NCBI GenBank assembly: GCA_035236585.1
Contig: CP141130.1
Location: forward strand, 29,151,501 to 29,215,500
Length of the DNA: 64,000 bases
Direction: 5' to 3'
Origin: Warburgia ugandensis
Lineage: Eukaryota; Streptophyta; Magnoliopsida; Canellales; Canellaceae
The notes beneath the pieces were generated by a model, which saw only the letters and a list, made by a program, of their open reading frames with translations, made no database searches and was not told the origin of the DNA. Below are positions 1-11,160 of the stretch, piece by piece (within the stretch, counting starts at the first letter, position 1; every line of letters begins with the position of its first letter). Position numbers and translations under genes: made by a program.

Positions 1-870
1 AGGTTGCTTGCTCACAATCAAGTCGTCATCTACCCAGTCATTCCCCTCTACCCATCACCATCTAGGTCTTCTTCAGCACCTTTATCTTCTCCGATAGGTC
101 ATATTCCCTGTTTGAGTTTTCTGGTTTGTGGAAAAGAGAGGGAACTTTTAGGAAAATTTTTGTTTTTGCCCTTAGTAGAATAAATTTAATTACATTTTTT
201 TGTCCTATCACTATTCTTATCTGTGTTCTATTCTATTTAGGTTCTATTATGTGCATTCTAAGTTATTCTCTAACTAATCCAACAATTGTTTTATCTATCC
301 ATGTTTAACTAAATCAATGATTCTGCTTTAATTTTAGGATATCTTCAATTTCTCATCTATTTCAATCTTGATTTTTAATAACTTTTAGATATGGGTTATA
401 GGACATTTTAAAGCATTTTTATCATTCCTGATCTTCAATTTGAGAATTAGAAATTAGATCTAAGTAGTTAATATCCAAAATTTTTTATCTAGCCCAAATC
501 TCTTAGAATTTTTTGAATATGCCTAATCCATTTAGGTGATCATTAATCAAAAGCACCAGAAACATGTTGATGAAGGTGGATTACAATTTAAGATATCAGA
601 TTTACAAAAATTAACGATAAGCAGTTAAGGGAAGTGAAATTTTTGTGTTTCTTTAGTTAAATTTCTATATTTTTGGATTAAACCTCTGTGATTTCATTGA
701 TTAAGCACATCTAAAGTCTGATTGCACCTTTTGTTAATTTTTGTCATTTAATTTTAATTTTTGAATAATTAAATTTTATTAAACTCCAATTTCTTAAAGC
801 AAGTCCCTGTGGGATCAACCCGTACTTGCACACGCTATACTACAATAGCCCGTGCACTTGCAAAAAACTT
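1..870 (+). mobile_element. 3' part of an Athila-like LTR (fragment)
   Basis: AT-rich non-coding sequence ending in a block (about 800-865) reading GTCCCTGTGGGATCAACCC, then a run naming alternating 'acttgcac' words. This kind of block sits near the 3' end of many plant Athila/Tat-type LTRs. Related blocks occur in this window at 22133-22215, 59440-59504 and, reversed, at 51140-51215. The 5' end lies outside the window and no primer site is visible after 870, so this is a remnant or solo LTR piece. The short open frames in it look like chance. Confidence 0.45.
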
Positions 871-999
871 AACACCTAAGAAAAGGGTGCTCTTAGCACA
901 TATGCTCTTTCTTGAGTAGTCGTAGATGTCACCCCTACATCATGAAAGGAACATGATCGATCTTAGGGTTTCTTCTTGATTCCTGTAATGCTCCCTAAG

Positions 1000-2250
1000 A
1001 ATGTCATCATTCTCTTGGTTGTCGATAGATCCACCCCTAACCTTGTCATCTATTTACATCCTACTGCTTAGGGTCATGATGGCATGAATATTAGAGGTAG
1101 GAAGCCCTGCAATTCCTAATTGACCCCTTGGATTATTTACTTCTTAACAAGGCAATGTGCCTGCCTCTCCCTTATTGATAGCAGTAACTAAATGACTAAT
1201 TTAGCCCTAAAGCATGGCTATGCACTTAGTGTGTGAATTGGGGCTTGGGTTCAATATTTTGCAAGGTGGTCAAGTCCTTGCACTCAAAATTAGAACTCCT
1301 AGCTGATTGTGTAAAATGAGAAAGCATGGGAGATTAGGAAAGATTGTTCAACTGACCTTGAAAGTTAGGTCTAAGAGCTTGATTGAACATTGCACCTCAC
1401 TTGGTGGTTACCATGAGAAATTTGGACAATTCTTCACCTAGAATTGTGAGTATTAGAGAAAAGATTGTTTTTAGTCCTTGGGAAAGTTTAGGCTACACTA
1501 ATGTGCTCTTCAACAAGTTCAGGGTATTGTTAGCTTGAAGGACAGTCTTTGATGGTGCAAGTTGGACTAAGACAATTGGCACATGCCTCTTGAATTGTAG
1601 GGATAGGTTGGTATGTGGTAGTCATGAAAATGTCTAGTTTCCTACTCTAGTTATCAACCTTGACAGAGAGATTCGTTGAGTGCTTGACTTCTCACATGAC
1701 AAATTTGCTAAGGCCCTAATATAGGAATTGCACTACTTGCCAATTGAGAACCACAAGATGAGGACATTTCCTAAGAAGATGCTTTAGTCTATCCCAACTT
1801 TCATAAAATTGCTTATTAAGTAACTGTGCGAAAGTGTTAATGCCTTTCCTAGATGATTTATTTTACTAATAGGAAAGTACTTCTTAAGAAACTCCTATTG
1901 CATCTTAGTCCATATGTGAATGGAAGAAGTAGGATCCAATTATTACAACCATTTTTTGCTTTTGTCCTTCAATGAGAAGGGAAAAAGGCCACATTCCAAC
2001 AATCTCTTCAGTAAGATTAGCCCAAGGTAGTACAAGTCTACAAAGTCGTCAAGGTGCCTATATGGATTTTCAATGTTAAGTTGATAAAATGATGGAAACA
2101 TTTGAATAATGTGGGACTTAATTTCACAGTGTGCATTTGGATTTGCCTTTGCAGGCAACCTAATGCAAGGTAGTGATGGCTTGATTAAGTGGTCAGGAAG
2201 GTGTAATGCTCTTTAAGAAGTGCAGGAGGTTATTCTCTACCATGTTTATA
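1000..2250 (-). pseudogene. Retrotransposon gag, Athila-like, decayed
   Basis: Remains of a plant Ty3/gypsy gag, the structural protein that packages element RNA. The clearest stretch is 2158 down to 1943, where the minus strand reads an intact piece with motifs HIIQMFPSFYQLNIENPYRH and LFPFSLKDKSKKWL, matching the conserved retrotransposon gag core (Athila-type). Beyond it, near 1850-1920, a piece resembling IHIWTKMQ.EFLKKYFP continues the domain after a stop codon. Further down, fragments can be followed to about 1300 with many stops and frame changes. The gene is dead. It is oriented against the LTR fragment at 1-870, and probably belongs with the minus-strand LTR at about 2930-4064. Family assignment is from memory of the motif; the precise limits are rough. 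Confidence 0.6.
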
Positions 2251-2929
2251 GTGATATGGCCGTGCATTAAGCATCAACTATTCTTTAGGATTTGTTCCAG
2301 ATAAGGATTTAAGGGTTTTGTGAGACAATAAAGAACAATAGCCAACCATGTAATACACAGAATAAAGAAAAACACAAAGGACAGAAAAGCAAATGCACTA
2401 ACATGGAAAGTTTCTCCTTAAAATGTGGGCAGCTTCTTTCCTCTTCAACTTGGACAGCTTCTTCTTGCCTCAATACCAAAGGACAACCCCTTCTTACCTT
2501 AGTTTAAACAACACAACTCCCTACTGTATCCACAAAGGTAATAAAGAAAATTAAAAGTGAGTGCCACAATGATGAAAAATAACCTACTAATAATAATGCA
2601 AAAGAAATCCTAAAAGATGCCTAAAGATTCAAAGAGAGAAACCTATTGAAAATTGTCCAAAAGAACATTTTCTCACAATATCCATAATAATTATGAAAGA
2701 ACTTGAAAATGACCTTTACGCCTTGGAAACATTTTATTTTTACCCTAAAGTGAGTCATTATACAATGAAATTTCAAGTTCTAAGCAAAAAATTATGGCCA
2801 TTTGAAGTTGACAGTTATGATGATGACTAAAACCACATGATTAAATAGAAAAGAAGATTTTTACACAAGCAATTGCTATTCTTTGCAATGCAACAGAAAA
2901 AATTATGTCTACTTTTCAAACATAATCCT

Positions 2930-4064
2930 TGCAAGTATATAAGATCAATTGTGCTGAGGTAAGTATGAAGGCGAGTCAAACTTTGGGAATAGTGTAGATC
3001 ATCTACTAATCTATAGAAATTAACATTGAAACTAAAATCAAAATTAAATTTAAAGTAAAACTAAAGATAAAGTGAAAGTAACTTGAAGAAAATTAAGATA
3101 TTGATAGCAGTTTAGGAATAAGGAACCCATCAATTGAATCATACTAATGTTTCTCATTACTTGAAATTGGTATGAACTTAAATTATTCTTTGCTATAAGC
3201 TAATATGTCTCTAAAGAAGGAATAAATAATCTCATGGCATGAATTATCTTGTGTAGTGTGAATCATCTACAACTATTGCTATAGGCATGACTCATCTAAT
3301 CCTAGTATAACACTCTCAATAAACTAACCATTCACACACTAAAACCATTCCATAATAATCTTTTCTAAACTACAAGTATTATAATCAAAGAGAAATAAAA
3401 CCTTAAAACTATTCTTCAAAGAACCTCTTATTGTGAAATTGTTCATAAATCTAATTTCTAAACTAAAAAGCTATAAAATTGAACGAGAAAACACTAACAC
3501 TCATCTTTTAGCTTTCTCTAATTCCTAAACTTTGAAGTTAGCCTTGCATTATAGATGATCCATGAGCAACAATTGATGAACTTCCATGGTTGATCTTCTT
3601 CTCCTCTAAAGCAGTTTTGAGTCTTCCCTAATTCCAAGAGCAACACGAACAATCTCTAAGATTAGGGCATTTTTAGACTTTTATAAGAGTGCCTGCTTCC
3701 TAATTCTTAAGAAAACATAAACAATAAGCAAGAAGCAGTCCTAATTAGGGATAAATCATCTAAAATGCCTTCTAACTCTCTTCTTTTTCCTTTTTAAAAA
3801 CATCCTCTTTATTAATTGGGAAAACTTTTTCCTTTTTAGGAAAATAAACATCCCAAATTAGAAAGTTGTACAATCAAAAGTGAGGACATTTATCTTATGG
3901 TATGTATCTTTGAAGTTAGATCACTACTGTCTAATTGATCTTCCTTTCAATACATGTGATTCTCTTGATCTGCACAAGTGAATAAGCTAAACTACTTAGA
4001 TTCCTAATCTTGACTTGAAAATGAAGTAAAGATACATAAATTAATGCATATTTGGTATGTATCA
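2930..4064 (-). mobile_element. Candidate minus-strand LTR upstream of the gag remnant
   Basis: Read on the minus strand, a block starting TGATACATACCAAATATGC at 4064 resembles the start of the LTR ending at 52701 (TGATATACACATAATTATTG). Near 2930-2990 a degraded form of the 'cccaaagtttgactc...cttgcaag' LTR-end block appears. With gag just downstream on the same strand, this could be the element's 5' LTR (about 1.1 kb). No primer site or target duplication was recognised, so the limits are inferred. Confidence 0.35.
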
Positions 4065-5100
4065 GTTATTTTGTACATGGCCAATGACCTGCTGTCATGT
4101 CATTTGACGGACTTATTTACATAAAATGACCATTGATCATGTAAACTGACCAAGACAACCTTCATTGAAGACTGTATCTTAAGTAAAAACACTAAGGGGA
4201 GAAATCAAAATTTCCCACCAAGAAACAAATTGATGGTAGAAATCAAAATTCTCCGCCAAGGAATCACCAAATAAGATGCAATTAGAAGAATTGGGTCTAG
4301 TTTTGTGGGTGTAGTGAGAATGAAGAAGAAACTTGGGGGTAAATTGGTGGAAGAGTAATTGGAAAAAGGATAAGCTAAACTACAAGAGGAGGGAAGAAGA
4401 TCACCCAGATTAGGATTAGATGATGAGCACAAAAGAGGTGAAAACTGACAAGTCTAGGGACTAGAATGTTGTTCTAGCAACAGAAAATCTTTTTACAGTT
4501 GTCACTTGGATATGTTTTTTGATTTCCATGTGATTTGGTAATTGAATTTGTATTTTCTCTAGCTTATTATGCACTCGTGTTCTATTTCTTGGAGATCGAG
4601 GTTAAATGTTTTGATTTCCTTTTCTTCTAGTTTCTTTTTGATTTTATAGTTTGCAATTTAGAATCTTGATTTCACTTGAGTGTTAGATATTGATTTACTT
4701 TTTAATTGTATGTTTTCTATAAAAAGGTATCTAATTCTTCTTTTGATGTTGTAGCAGCCCTTCTCTCACCCATTTCATTGAACAACTCTTGAGCCATTCC
4801 ATTTGTGAATTTAGCGGGGTTTTAGAAGATGTAGATAGGATGTCCGTATATAGTAAACTTAGATAACGATTATTCACAACTAATGATCAAACTTAGATGT
4901 CCGTATATGTAATGGTCAAATGACGTGCTAGCAAATCAAATAACATGTCGGCAAGGGCCACGTAGGAAATAAGTTAACGGAGTTGAGATTTTTAATGACA
5001 CGGGACTCATTTGAAAAAATTGACAAGGTCCAAGGGCTGCAGTGCCACCTTGAATAACTTGGGGTTTAAAAGATTATTTTAAAAAATGGAAATTAGAGCA
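4065..5100. other. Unassigned AT-rich stretch
   Basis: No coding frame, terminal repeat or recognisable element signature was seen. Short open frames here lack protein-like composition. It may be old decayed transposon sequence. Confidence 0.3.
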
Positions 5101-6186
5101 TTTGAGAATAATAATTGTTAGAATCATCTAACAGCTCGAGTATTTCACATCTCACGTTCAGGAAAACCAGAGAGCAGGCCCAACTCGTACTTTTCATGAC
5201 CAATGTAAGCCCTTGGTTAACGGTGGGCCACACCCACAATGTGAAAATTCTATATAGGTAGCAGCCGGTTTTTCACTCTTACGGTTTTGCTGGTGTATGG
5301 TCAGCTATCAAGTCAACAAACACATGACTGTAACTGGCCTAAACTTCAAGGCATGCTGTCTAGGATAGAATCTATTCTCTACCTAGTAGCAGGCAAGCCA
5401 CTGACTTTATTCCTTCCTGAAACCAAGTGAATTATGTCACAGACAGCGAGAGAGAGGCCTGGCCTAGCACAGCAGTGGTCCGCTGGTTCTATTAGGTCCA
5501 ACTAATGTAAAATTTCAAGAGGTTTTCTGGATCCTATCACTTCCCCTAGGGACAGCAATTGTAACTGGATTTACCTAGTTCTGAGTCATTTGCCCCTTAC
5601 TGGTAATAGGCTAATTTTTACTTCAAGAGTCTTGACCCAGTGGACTGGTTGTGGACAGATGGGCCAGTAGTCCCTTCTAAACCTTGACAATTGTGGTCAC
5701 GGACTCGGCTGGCCCAACTGATGAAAACCTTATCACTGCAGGTTTCAGCGTGCCATCACATACGCCAAAGGCAGTAACTCGACCAGAATTTACTGACTTC
5801 TTCATTGGGTATTCCCAACTCGATGGTAAATTGGCTATTGTATTCTTCCAGAAATTTGGATCCATACTATTAGATCGCTTGTATGCCACATAAAGGATCG
5901 ATCCGTTTCAAGCTTCGAAAACATTTGGTCCATGACTCGATCGGTCCAACTGATGTAAATATTGTTGTCTCAATAGTTTATCAGGTCCCACTCCCAAGAA
6001 TGAAAACAGAGTTGCACCATCAGTGGACCGTTTCTTCTGTACAAGTCTTGGGCCTCGACATACAGATTGAATGCGTATTCACCTCAATCAGCCCGTTTAG
6101 ACCCAGTACATGAATAAAGGCCATTAACAATGGCCATGTAATATAAAGTCCCGTAATATATATTTGATACTCAAAATGTCAAATAA
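5101..6186. other. Low-repeat region with three spaced copies of a ~30-bp word
   Basis: This stretch has more balanced base composition than its surroundings. A degenerate word close to 'ggtccaactgatgtaaa' recurs near 5490, 5713 and 5946, about 225-233 bp apart, each preceded by a 'ggtcc/ggtca' word. Little else between the copies matches by eye. It may be an old tandem array or part of a DNA element. Overlapping short frames on both strands look like chance. Confidence 0.3.
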
Positions 6187-6203
6187 TGTTATAATCTTAT
6201 ATA
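6187..6203. repeat. Left target-site duplication of the SINE (17 bp)
   Basis: TGTTATAATCTTATATA is repeated exactly at 6385-6401, on the other side of the SINE. Length and A+T richness fit LINE-type target-primed insertion. Confidence 0.85.
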
Positions 6204-6384
6204 GGGCAGTCCCAATGTACGAAGCTCCTACATATGTAGGGTCTAGGAAAGGGGTGGACCACAAGGATCTATAGTACACAATCTTACCTTGCATTTTTTG
6301 TAAGAGGCTATTTCCACACCTTGAACTCGTGACCTCAAAATCACACGATAACAACTTTACCATTGTGTCAAGCACCCTTTCTAT
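6204..6384 (-). mobile_element. Au-type SINE (tRNA-derived), full length
   Basis: Short non-autonomous retroposon of about 181 bp, normally transcribed by RNA polymerase III and mobilised by LINE enzymes. On the minus strand the head carries an A-box-like CACAATGGTAAAG and a B-box-like GAGTTCAAGGTG, the tRNA-derived promoter. The body then runs through the words I associate with the plant Au SINE family ('cctcttacaa', 'ccttgtggtcc', 'ggagcttcgtac') and ends GGGACTGCCC. It is flanked by exact 17-bp duplications (6187-6203 and 6385-6401), so both ends are defined. Several substitutions against the family as remembered, including a weakened B box, suggest it is old and probably silent. Confidence 0.85.
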
Positions 6385-6401
6385 TGTTATAATCTTATAT
6401 A
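6385..6401. repeat. Right target-site duplication of the SINE (17 bp)
   Basis: Exact copy of 6187-6203. Confidence 0.85.
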
Positions 6402-6680
6402 TTTTATCAAATTCCCATTTGTACGCTAATATTTAATAACTTCTCTCTCTCTCTTTCTCTCTCCTTCCTTTTTTTTATTTTTTATTTATATATATATATT
6501 ATAAGTAGGAAGTTCTATTGCTAAATTAGCTAATTACAAACCTAGGTACAATAGTATCTAATTTGTCCGCCCCATAAGGTATTACACTGAAAGAAAGTTG
6601 CATAGCTATGCCGTACTTGTCTATTCTGTTTACCTATTGCTCTATTTTCTAATATTTCCGCCACCTTCTTCCCTTTGCAG

Positions 6681-6811
6681 ACTGTATGGCACAACAAAGA
6701 AGATAACATCATTTACAACCATGCAGAAGATCTGCAACTCCTTCCCGATGACCATGGCCCTTTGTCCTGGAGTCCCTGCAAAACCAATTGTGAATCGCCT
6801 AAGATTTGAAT
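6681..6811 (+). other. Weak candidate exon with good splice signals
   Basis: A pyrimidine-rich tract ending CCCTTTGCAG precedes 6681, and a consensus-like donor GTGAGT follows at 6812. The 131 bp between are more GC-rich than the surroundings and stay open in one frame across both sites (residues include TTMQKICNSFPMTMALCPG). A second frame is open from 6681 to a stop at 6807. I do not recognise either protein. No adjoining exon was found, so this may be chance. It is listed because the region is the least transposon-like in the window. Confidence 0.2.
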
Positions 6812-7982
6812 GTGAGTGATGTGTAGATAATTCACAAGTTTAATTCCCATTCCCATTACTTCCTATTTGGCATAGTTCTAAATTTTCTATGCTAAAAGGA
6901 ATAGGAAGCAGTAAAAAAATCGCCATTTGAGCTCTTAAAAGTCCAACTGTCCCAGTTGGGCTAGAATTTCCCCTTGATCCCCGTTCAAATTTAGCTTGCT
7001 ATTCATGCAAATGGAGATTCCCATTTAAGTGTCATGCTATGTCTAACAATCATCTGAATGCCCTTCTGATTCCATTCCTTCAAGATCAAGCTTTCCTCTT
7101 GAGTGAACAATTGGTTTGTTTTATCATGATTGCTCACTTCAATCACGTCTATTCTCCAGTTGTGCTAGAAGCTAGGCACTGTAGAAGGATGTACAAGTTG
7201 CTTTCAATTTTAGTATCAAAAATAGGACATATGTTTGTGCAGTCAATGTGCTAAGTGTGTTTGAGGGGTATTTTTGTTAAATAGCTCATCTCTCTTCATT
7301 GACACTAAAATGCCCTGAAGGGCCACCCATTCTTCTTAAATTTGGAAATAATGCTAATCGTTTTATCTTGATTTAAGTTATTTCTCTTTGAAAGAAACAA
7401 AATCAAGTTTCCTAGTTTTTCAAAACAATGAAAAACCAAATTCAAATTCATCTTCCATATAAGACTCCTTTTAATGGTCCAAAACAAAATTAAATGGACC
7501 CTGAATGCGCTCAAGCTTCCCATTTTTTTAATGCTAGGGCAGTTTGCTAAACCAAAAGGGACACCCATTTTTTTAAAACACTTTTAAAAGATAAGAAAAT
7601 AATCTATGAGAACCAGAAAATTAAAGAACCAAATTCTAGGTACCAAGAAAACCAGAAAATTAAAGAAGGAACAAGAGCCAACCTAAACTCCCTTTCCGGT
7701 TCTTTCTCTCTCTCTCATGCACAAGCCCTATAGTTGCATTCTCTCACCCTTTTGTTTGCACGAACAGATCCACATGGGTCTCTCTCTCTCTCTCTCTATT
7801 CCTTCCCAATCTTTCCGTCTCTGTCACATTCTCTCTGTCTCTCTTTTTCTCACCATCTCTCTCTTGTTCCTAATCTCTCTCCCTCGCACTATATCTTTCC
7901 CTCACTCTGATTCTCGTTCTCCATATCACTCACCCTTGTTCTTTCTCTCTCCAACTTTCTTCATCTCCCTTGTTTGCTCCCC

Positions 7983-7986
<4 letters not shown>

Positions 7987-8059
<73 letters not shown>
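7987..8059. repeat. (CT)n microsatellite, about 36 units
   Basis: Pure CT run inside the pyrimidine-rich part of the LTR-like repeat. Copy 2 has a tract in the same place (53172-53253). Confidence 0.95.
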
Positions 8060-8062
<3 letters not shown>

Positions 8063-8254
8063 GCCCAACACACACTCAAAATCCCCCATGCCTCAAAAAA
8101 GGGGAAGAGAGAAAATAGTATAGGGAGATTCTTTCAAGAATAAGAGAATTGTTTTTTTAGAGTTTTTGTCCTCAAAAGTTTGAGAATTCTAGCTTTCAAA
8201 AGTTATCAAAGGTGGTCTTTCTTTCTCTCATCTTCTCTTCTATCCTCTTCTTCA

Positions 8255-8383
8255 TTATTTGCTTATATGTTATCTATCTTATGAGACATCTAATGCAATT
8301 GCTTGCTCTCCATTCTAGGGGACATTTAGTTCTCAATTCTTCACTTGTTTGTTCTCCATCTTAGGAGACATCTAGTGCCTATA
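8255..8383 (+). repeat. ~45-bp tandem repeat, about 3 units
   Basis: Units carry a 'ttgttctc..ttctaggagacatctagtgc' core in varied form. The same repeat has about eight units at 53752-54095 in copy 2, so unit number differs between copies. Confidence 0.6.
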
Positions 8384-8412
8384 CACTACTACACAAGAGG
8401 ATTTAAAGTTGG

Positions 8413-8690
8413 TAAAAAATGCTAGTAGAAGTCACTTAAAAAATGACTTTTATCTAGCCAACTTTGAAAGTTTATGAATTTTGAAGTCATTTAGATAAAT
8501 GACTTCAAAAGTGCCAAACTTTTAAAGTCTTTTAGCCTAAACGACTTGAAAAGTTCCTTCACTTTTGAAGTCGTCTAGGGCTAAATGACTTCAAAAGTGT
8601 CCATCTTTTGAAGTCATTTAACCCTAAGTGACTTCAAAAATAGGCACTTTTGAAGTAGTTTAGAATAAACAACTTCAAAAGTACCCTTTT
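8413..8690. repeat. Subterminal hairpin array of the CACTA element
   Basis: Five to six units of about 40 bp. Each contains GAAGTCATTTAG-type sequence followed by its complement CTAAATGACTTC across a few bases, flanked by 'aaaagtgcc'-type spacers. Clear units sit near 8486, 8521, 8562, 8602 and 8645. Subterminal repeats of this kind bind the element's transposase in characterised CACTA elements; binding here is inferred. Confidence 0.8.
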
Positions 8691-8699
8691 CTTCTTTTT

Positions 8700-10158
8700 C
8701 TTTTTTTTCATTTTTCACATTTTGATCACTACCACATGTATACATATAACACCTCTTATATACATTCAATATCACTAACACCTGTTACATATAACACATT
8801 TCTTACAATCTTTATATACATGAAAAACAAACATACATTCACTTCTACATTGAGTATAAAACATTCAAATTCATCATTATCCATCCCCATATATATTGAA
8901 AATAGTATATATAAAAAAACCACAACACATACATTCACTACAACATCCACATTTCTGTTCAAAATATCCAAATTCATCATTATCCATCCACATCTATCTT
9001 AAAAATACTTCATAAAAGTAACCACAACACATGCAATCACTACAAGCTCCAAATTCACTTCATCCATACTCATTTACTCCCGCACTCTCTACTCATTCAT
9101 CACTTTAAAAAATATATATTTTAATGAAAATAATAAAAAATAAAAGAACACATACAAGTGAATGAAAAAATACTTGTTTATGTATTTTACACATGTATTT
9201 ACTCCAAATGTTCTAATTGAAACTCAATACATACTCAGCCCATTCATTTGTATTTTGTTGAGGTTTACTTTGGAGTAACTCTTCTTTTTTGTCCACTCAA
9301 AAAGCACAGCAACCTGTAATATAACATATTTAATTCAGGTCACATTCTTTTAGTTGAATTCATAAAAAACTGTGAAAAAGTATAATATTATGAAAAGTAA
9401 AAAGTGTCTTACCTTTCTTAATTGGATGACAACAATACTATCGAATCTTAGTGTCCACATGTGTCTCAACAAATAGTATCAGCACTTCCAATCAGACTAT
9501 TGTTTATGGCACTACAACAAGGAAAACAAAAAGAATCCATAAATTTTATTTGTAATATTGTAAGTTTAATTAGTGGTAACATAGAATAATTAATTATTTT
9601 CTATACCTTAACATTCATCCAAGTGAGTTTTGATGATTGTACAGTCTTGATCATATTAGCCTATTCATAACATACTCTACAAATTTAAATTTCAAATGCA
9701 TTATAGATGAATAACAAATTCTTTATCTACACATAATACATGAAAAGAATAAAAGCTTACTTATTTATAATTTCTATTAGGGCAGGATGGATGTGCGATC
9801 TACAAAAATAAAAAAAGAAAGCATACCACTATGCACATCCAAAACAAGTATCTTTCAATGAGCCTTATATAGATAATCATATGAATTGAAATTAAATTTG
9901 ACAATCCCTAAGTATAGAATAATTTGGCAAGAAAATAAGAAAATTAAAAATTACCCGCTATTGTAAAGAATCATTAAGCCATGTCCCTTATAGCACCAAA
10001 AGAAGCCTAGTAAAATGTCATTAACACACCTCTCTATCGATCATTGCTCTGCTACTCCGTAAATGATGCCGGAGTCAAGGAATTAATAAAGTGTACCCAC
10101 ACCCTCAAAAAGGCTAGTTGCATCATTCCAGAAGCTACATAAAAGAAATAATTATTAC
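8700..10158. other. AT-rich interior of the CACTA element
   Basis: Between the subterminal array and the last exon-like piece there is only low-complexity AT-rich sequence, with repeated 'acacatacattcact' and 'attcatcattatccatcc' words around 8830-9000. No protein-like frame was recognised. This would be 3' non-coding sequence or degraded coding sequence of the minus-strand gene. Confidence 0.4.
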
Positions 10159-10420
10159 CTATACTATGAAAATATAACATGTAATGTCAAATATTTTATA
10201 AGCAAATATGTGCATATACCCTATGTAAGAGACTATGTGAGGGTGCTCGAGTTGATCCCATAGGCAAACTTGTAATAGGTCCTCTCCCATAAGTGGTACT
10301 TCAACAGCATCCTCAGCAAGCAGTCCCTCCTTGATTCGTATGAGATTAATTACCTTATCTTCATTGATAAGACTGTAGATTAACCTTAAGGATCGAGGCG
10401 TGTTAGGTAGGACTTCCACA
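10159..10420 (-). pseudogene. CACTA-associated protein, C-terminal exon remnant
   Basis: The minus strand is open for 86 codons from 10419. It includes EVPLMGEDLLQVCLWDQLEH, followed by YIGYMHIF. This resembles the segment that precedes the C48/Ulp1-like peptidase region of proteins carried by plant CACTA elements; the likeness is from memory of that family and is moderate. The catalytic part is not visible. Together with the two upstream pieces on the same strand it forms the remains of a spliced gene. Confidence 0.45.
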
Positions 10421-10693
10421 CAATCATTAGATAATTATTATAAAAGATGTATAGCTTTTTATCTAAATAATATTAACCAATGATGAGGACCTAATTTATG
10501 ATGATAAAAAAAAAAAAAAAAAACATATATACAAGTACCTATTTTATTCATGCAACATTATGTGATGTTGCAACAATAGGCAACCTCAGCAGTGCATGTT
10601 GTTGCTGATTAACCATATAAAGTTAATAAACAATAAAATAAAGCCTTTATATAACAATTATTGATGAGAAAGTTAGTTTGATAAGATACATAC

Positions 10694-10947
10694 CATGGAC
10701 TCTATGGGAATGACTAGTGTCTCCAACCAAGCAACCTGATATGCAACTGCCTACCTGATGGTTATAATATTGTTCATTTCTAAAGGGAATGGTATGTTGG
10801 CATAAGCATCCAAAGCCCTGGTAATGGACACTTGCTCAGTATGTGGCTACATACTAATTCTATGCAACATGATTGATTCATGCTCATAGCATGAACTAAC
10901 TATCACGATGTTTTAACAAGAATCCAAGGCAATAGGCATTGACCCAC
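10694..10947 (-). pseudogene. CACTA-associated protein, middle exon remnant
   Basis: On the minus strand an acceptor (TTTGCAG) ends at 10948 and a donor (GTATGT) starts at 10693. The 254 bp between read, with two stops, as fragments such as SITRALDAYANIPFPLEMNN and VAWLETLVIP. The pattern of small hydrophobic motifs ending in a 'W..LV' word resembles the domain found in transposase-associated proteins of plant CACTA elements. Stops show that it is dead. Confidence 0.45.
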
Positions 10948-11055
10948 CTGCAAATCAGATATACAATAGAGAGGCTAAGATAGAGAATTATTACATAAGG
11001 ACAATGAAGAGTTTTAATTTTTTCTATATATATATATATATATATATATCCTTAC

Positions 11056-11160
11056 CTGGAATTTCTATTGCGAGGGGCATCGATTGACCTTCTTGAACTC
11101 CTTCAGTTGGAGAATTATAGCTACCATTTGATGGAGATACAGGGGTGTTGTTAGAATTAT
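11056..11160 (-). pseudogene. CACTA-associated protein, upstream exon remnant
   Basis: The minus strand reads SPSNGSYNSPTEGVQEGQS then MPLAIEIPG, and ends at a consensus donor (CAG then GTAAGG, donor at 11054-11055). The serine/proline/glutamine-rich composition fits a linker. The intron that follows contains a TA repeat (about 11026-11049). The start of this exon was not found. Confidence 0.4.

Larger units (their letters stand above)
7258..8383 (+). mobile_element. LTR-like repeat, copy 1, cut by the CACTA element
   Basis: Begins TGTTTGAGGGGTATTTTTG, matching the start of copy 2 at 50773. The two copies share in order: a 'cactaaaatgcc' segment (7300-7580 and 50815-51115), a CT-rich leader starting at about 7690 and 52810, a pure CT tract, a 'cccaacacacactcaaaa' block, an 'agggagattct.tcaagaa' block, and ~45-bp repeats around 'aggagacatctagtgc'. 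Order and TG start suggest an LTR with a pyrimidine-rich transcribed leader. Copy 1 stops where the CACTA terminus begins at 8384. The long serine/leucine-rich frame across the CT tract is a by-product of the repeat. Confidence 0.5.

Noticed and set aside
6204-6384. tRNA gene on the minus strand
   Set aside because: A and B boxes belong to a SINE head; no cloverleaf can be completed, and the body and 17-bp duplications show a retroposon.
7717-8118. 133-codon plus-strand frame, leucine/serine rich
   Set aside because: Produced by the CT tract and pyrimidine-rich leader; no protein-like composition outside the repeat, and copy 2 does not keep the frame.
8413-8690. Regularly spaced inverted repeats resembling a CRISPR array
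   Set aside because: The spacers are themselves similar, the units are palindromic and lie next to a CACTA terminus in a plant sequence.
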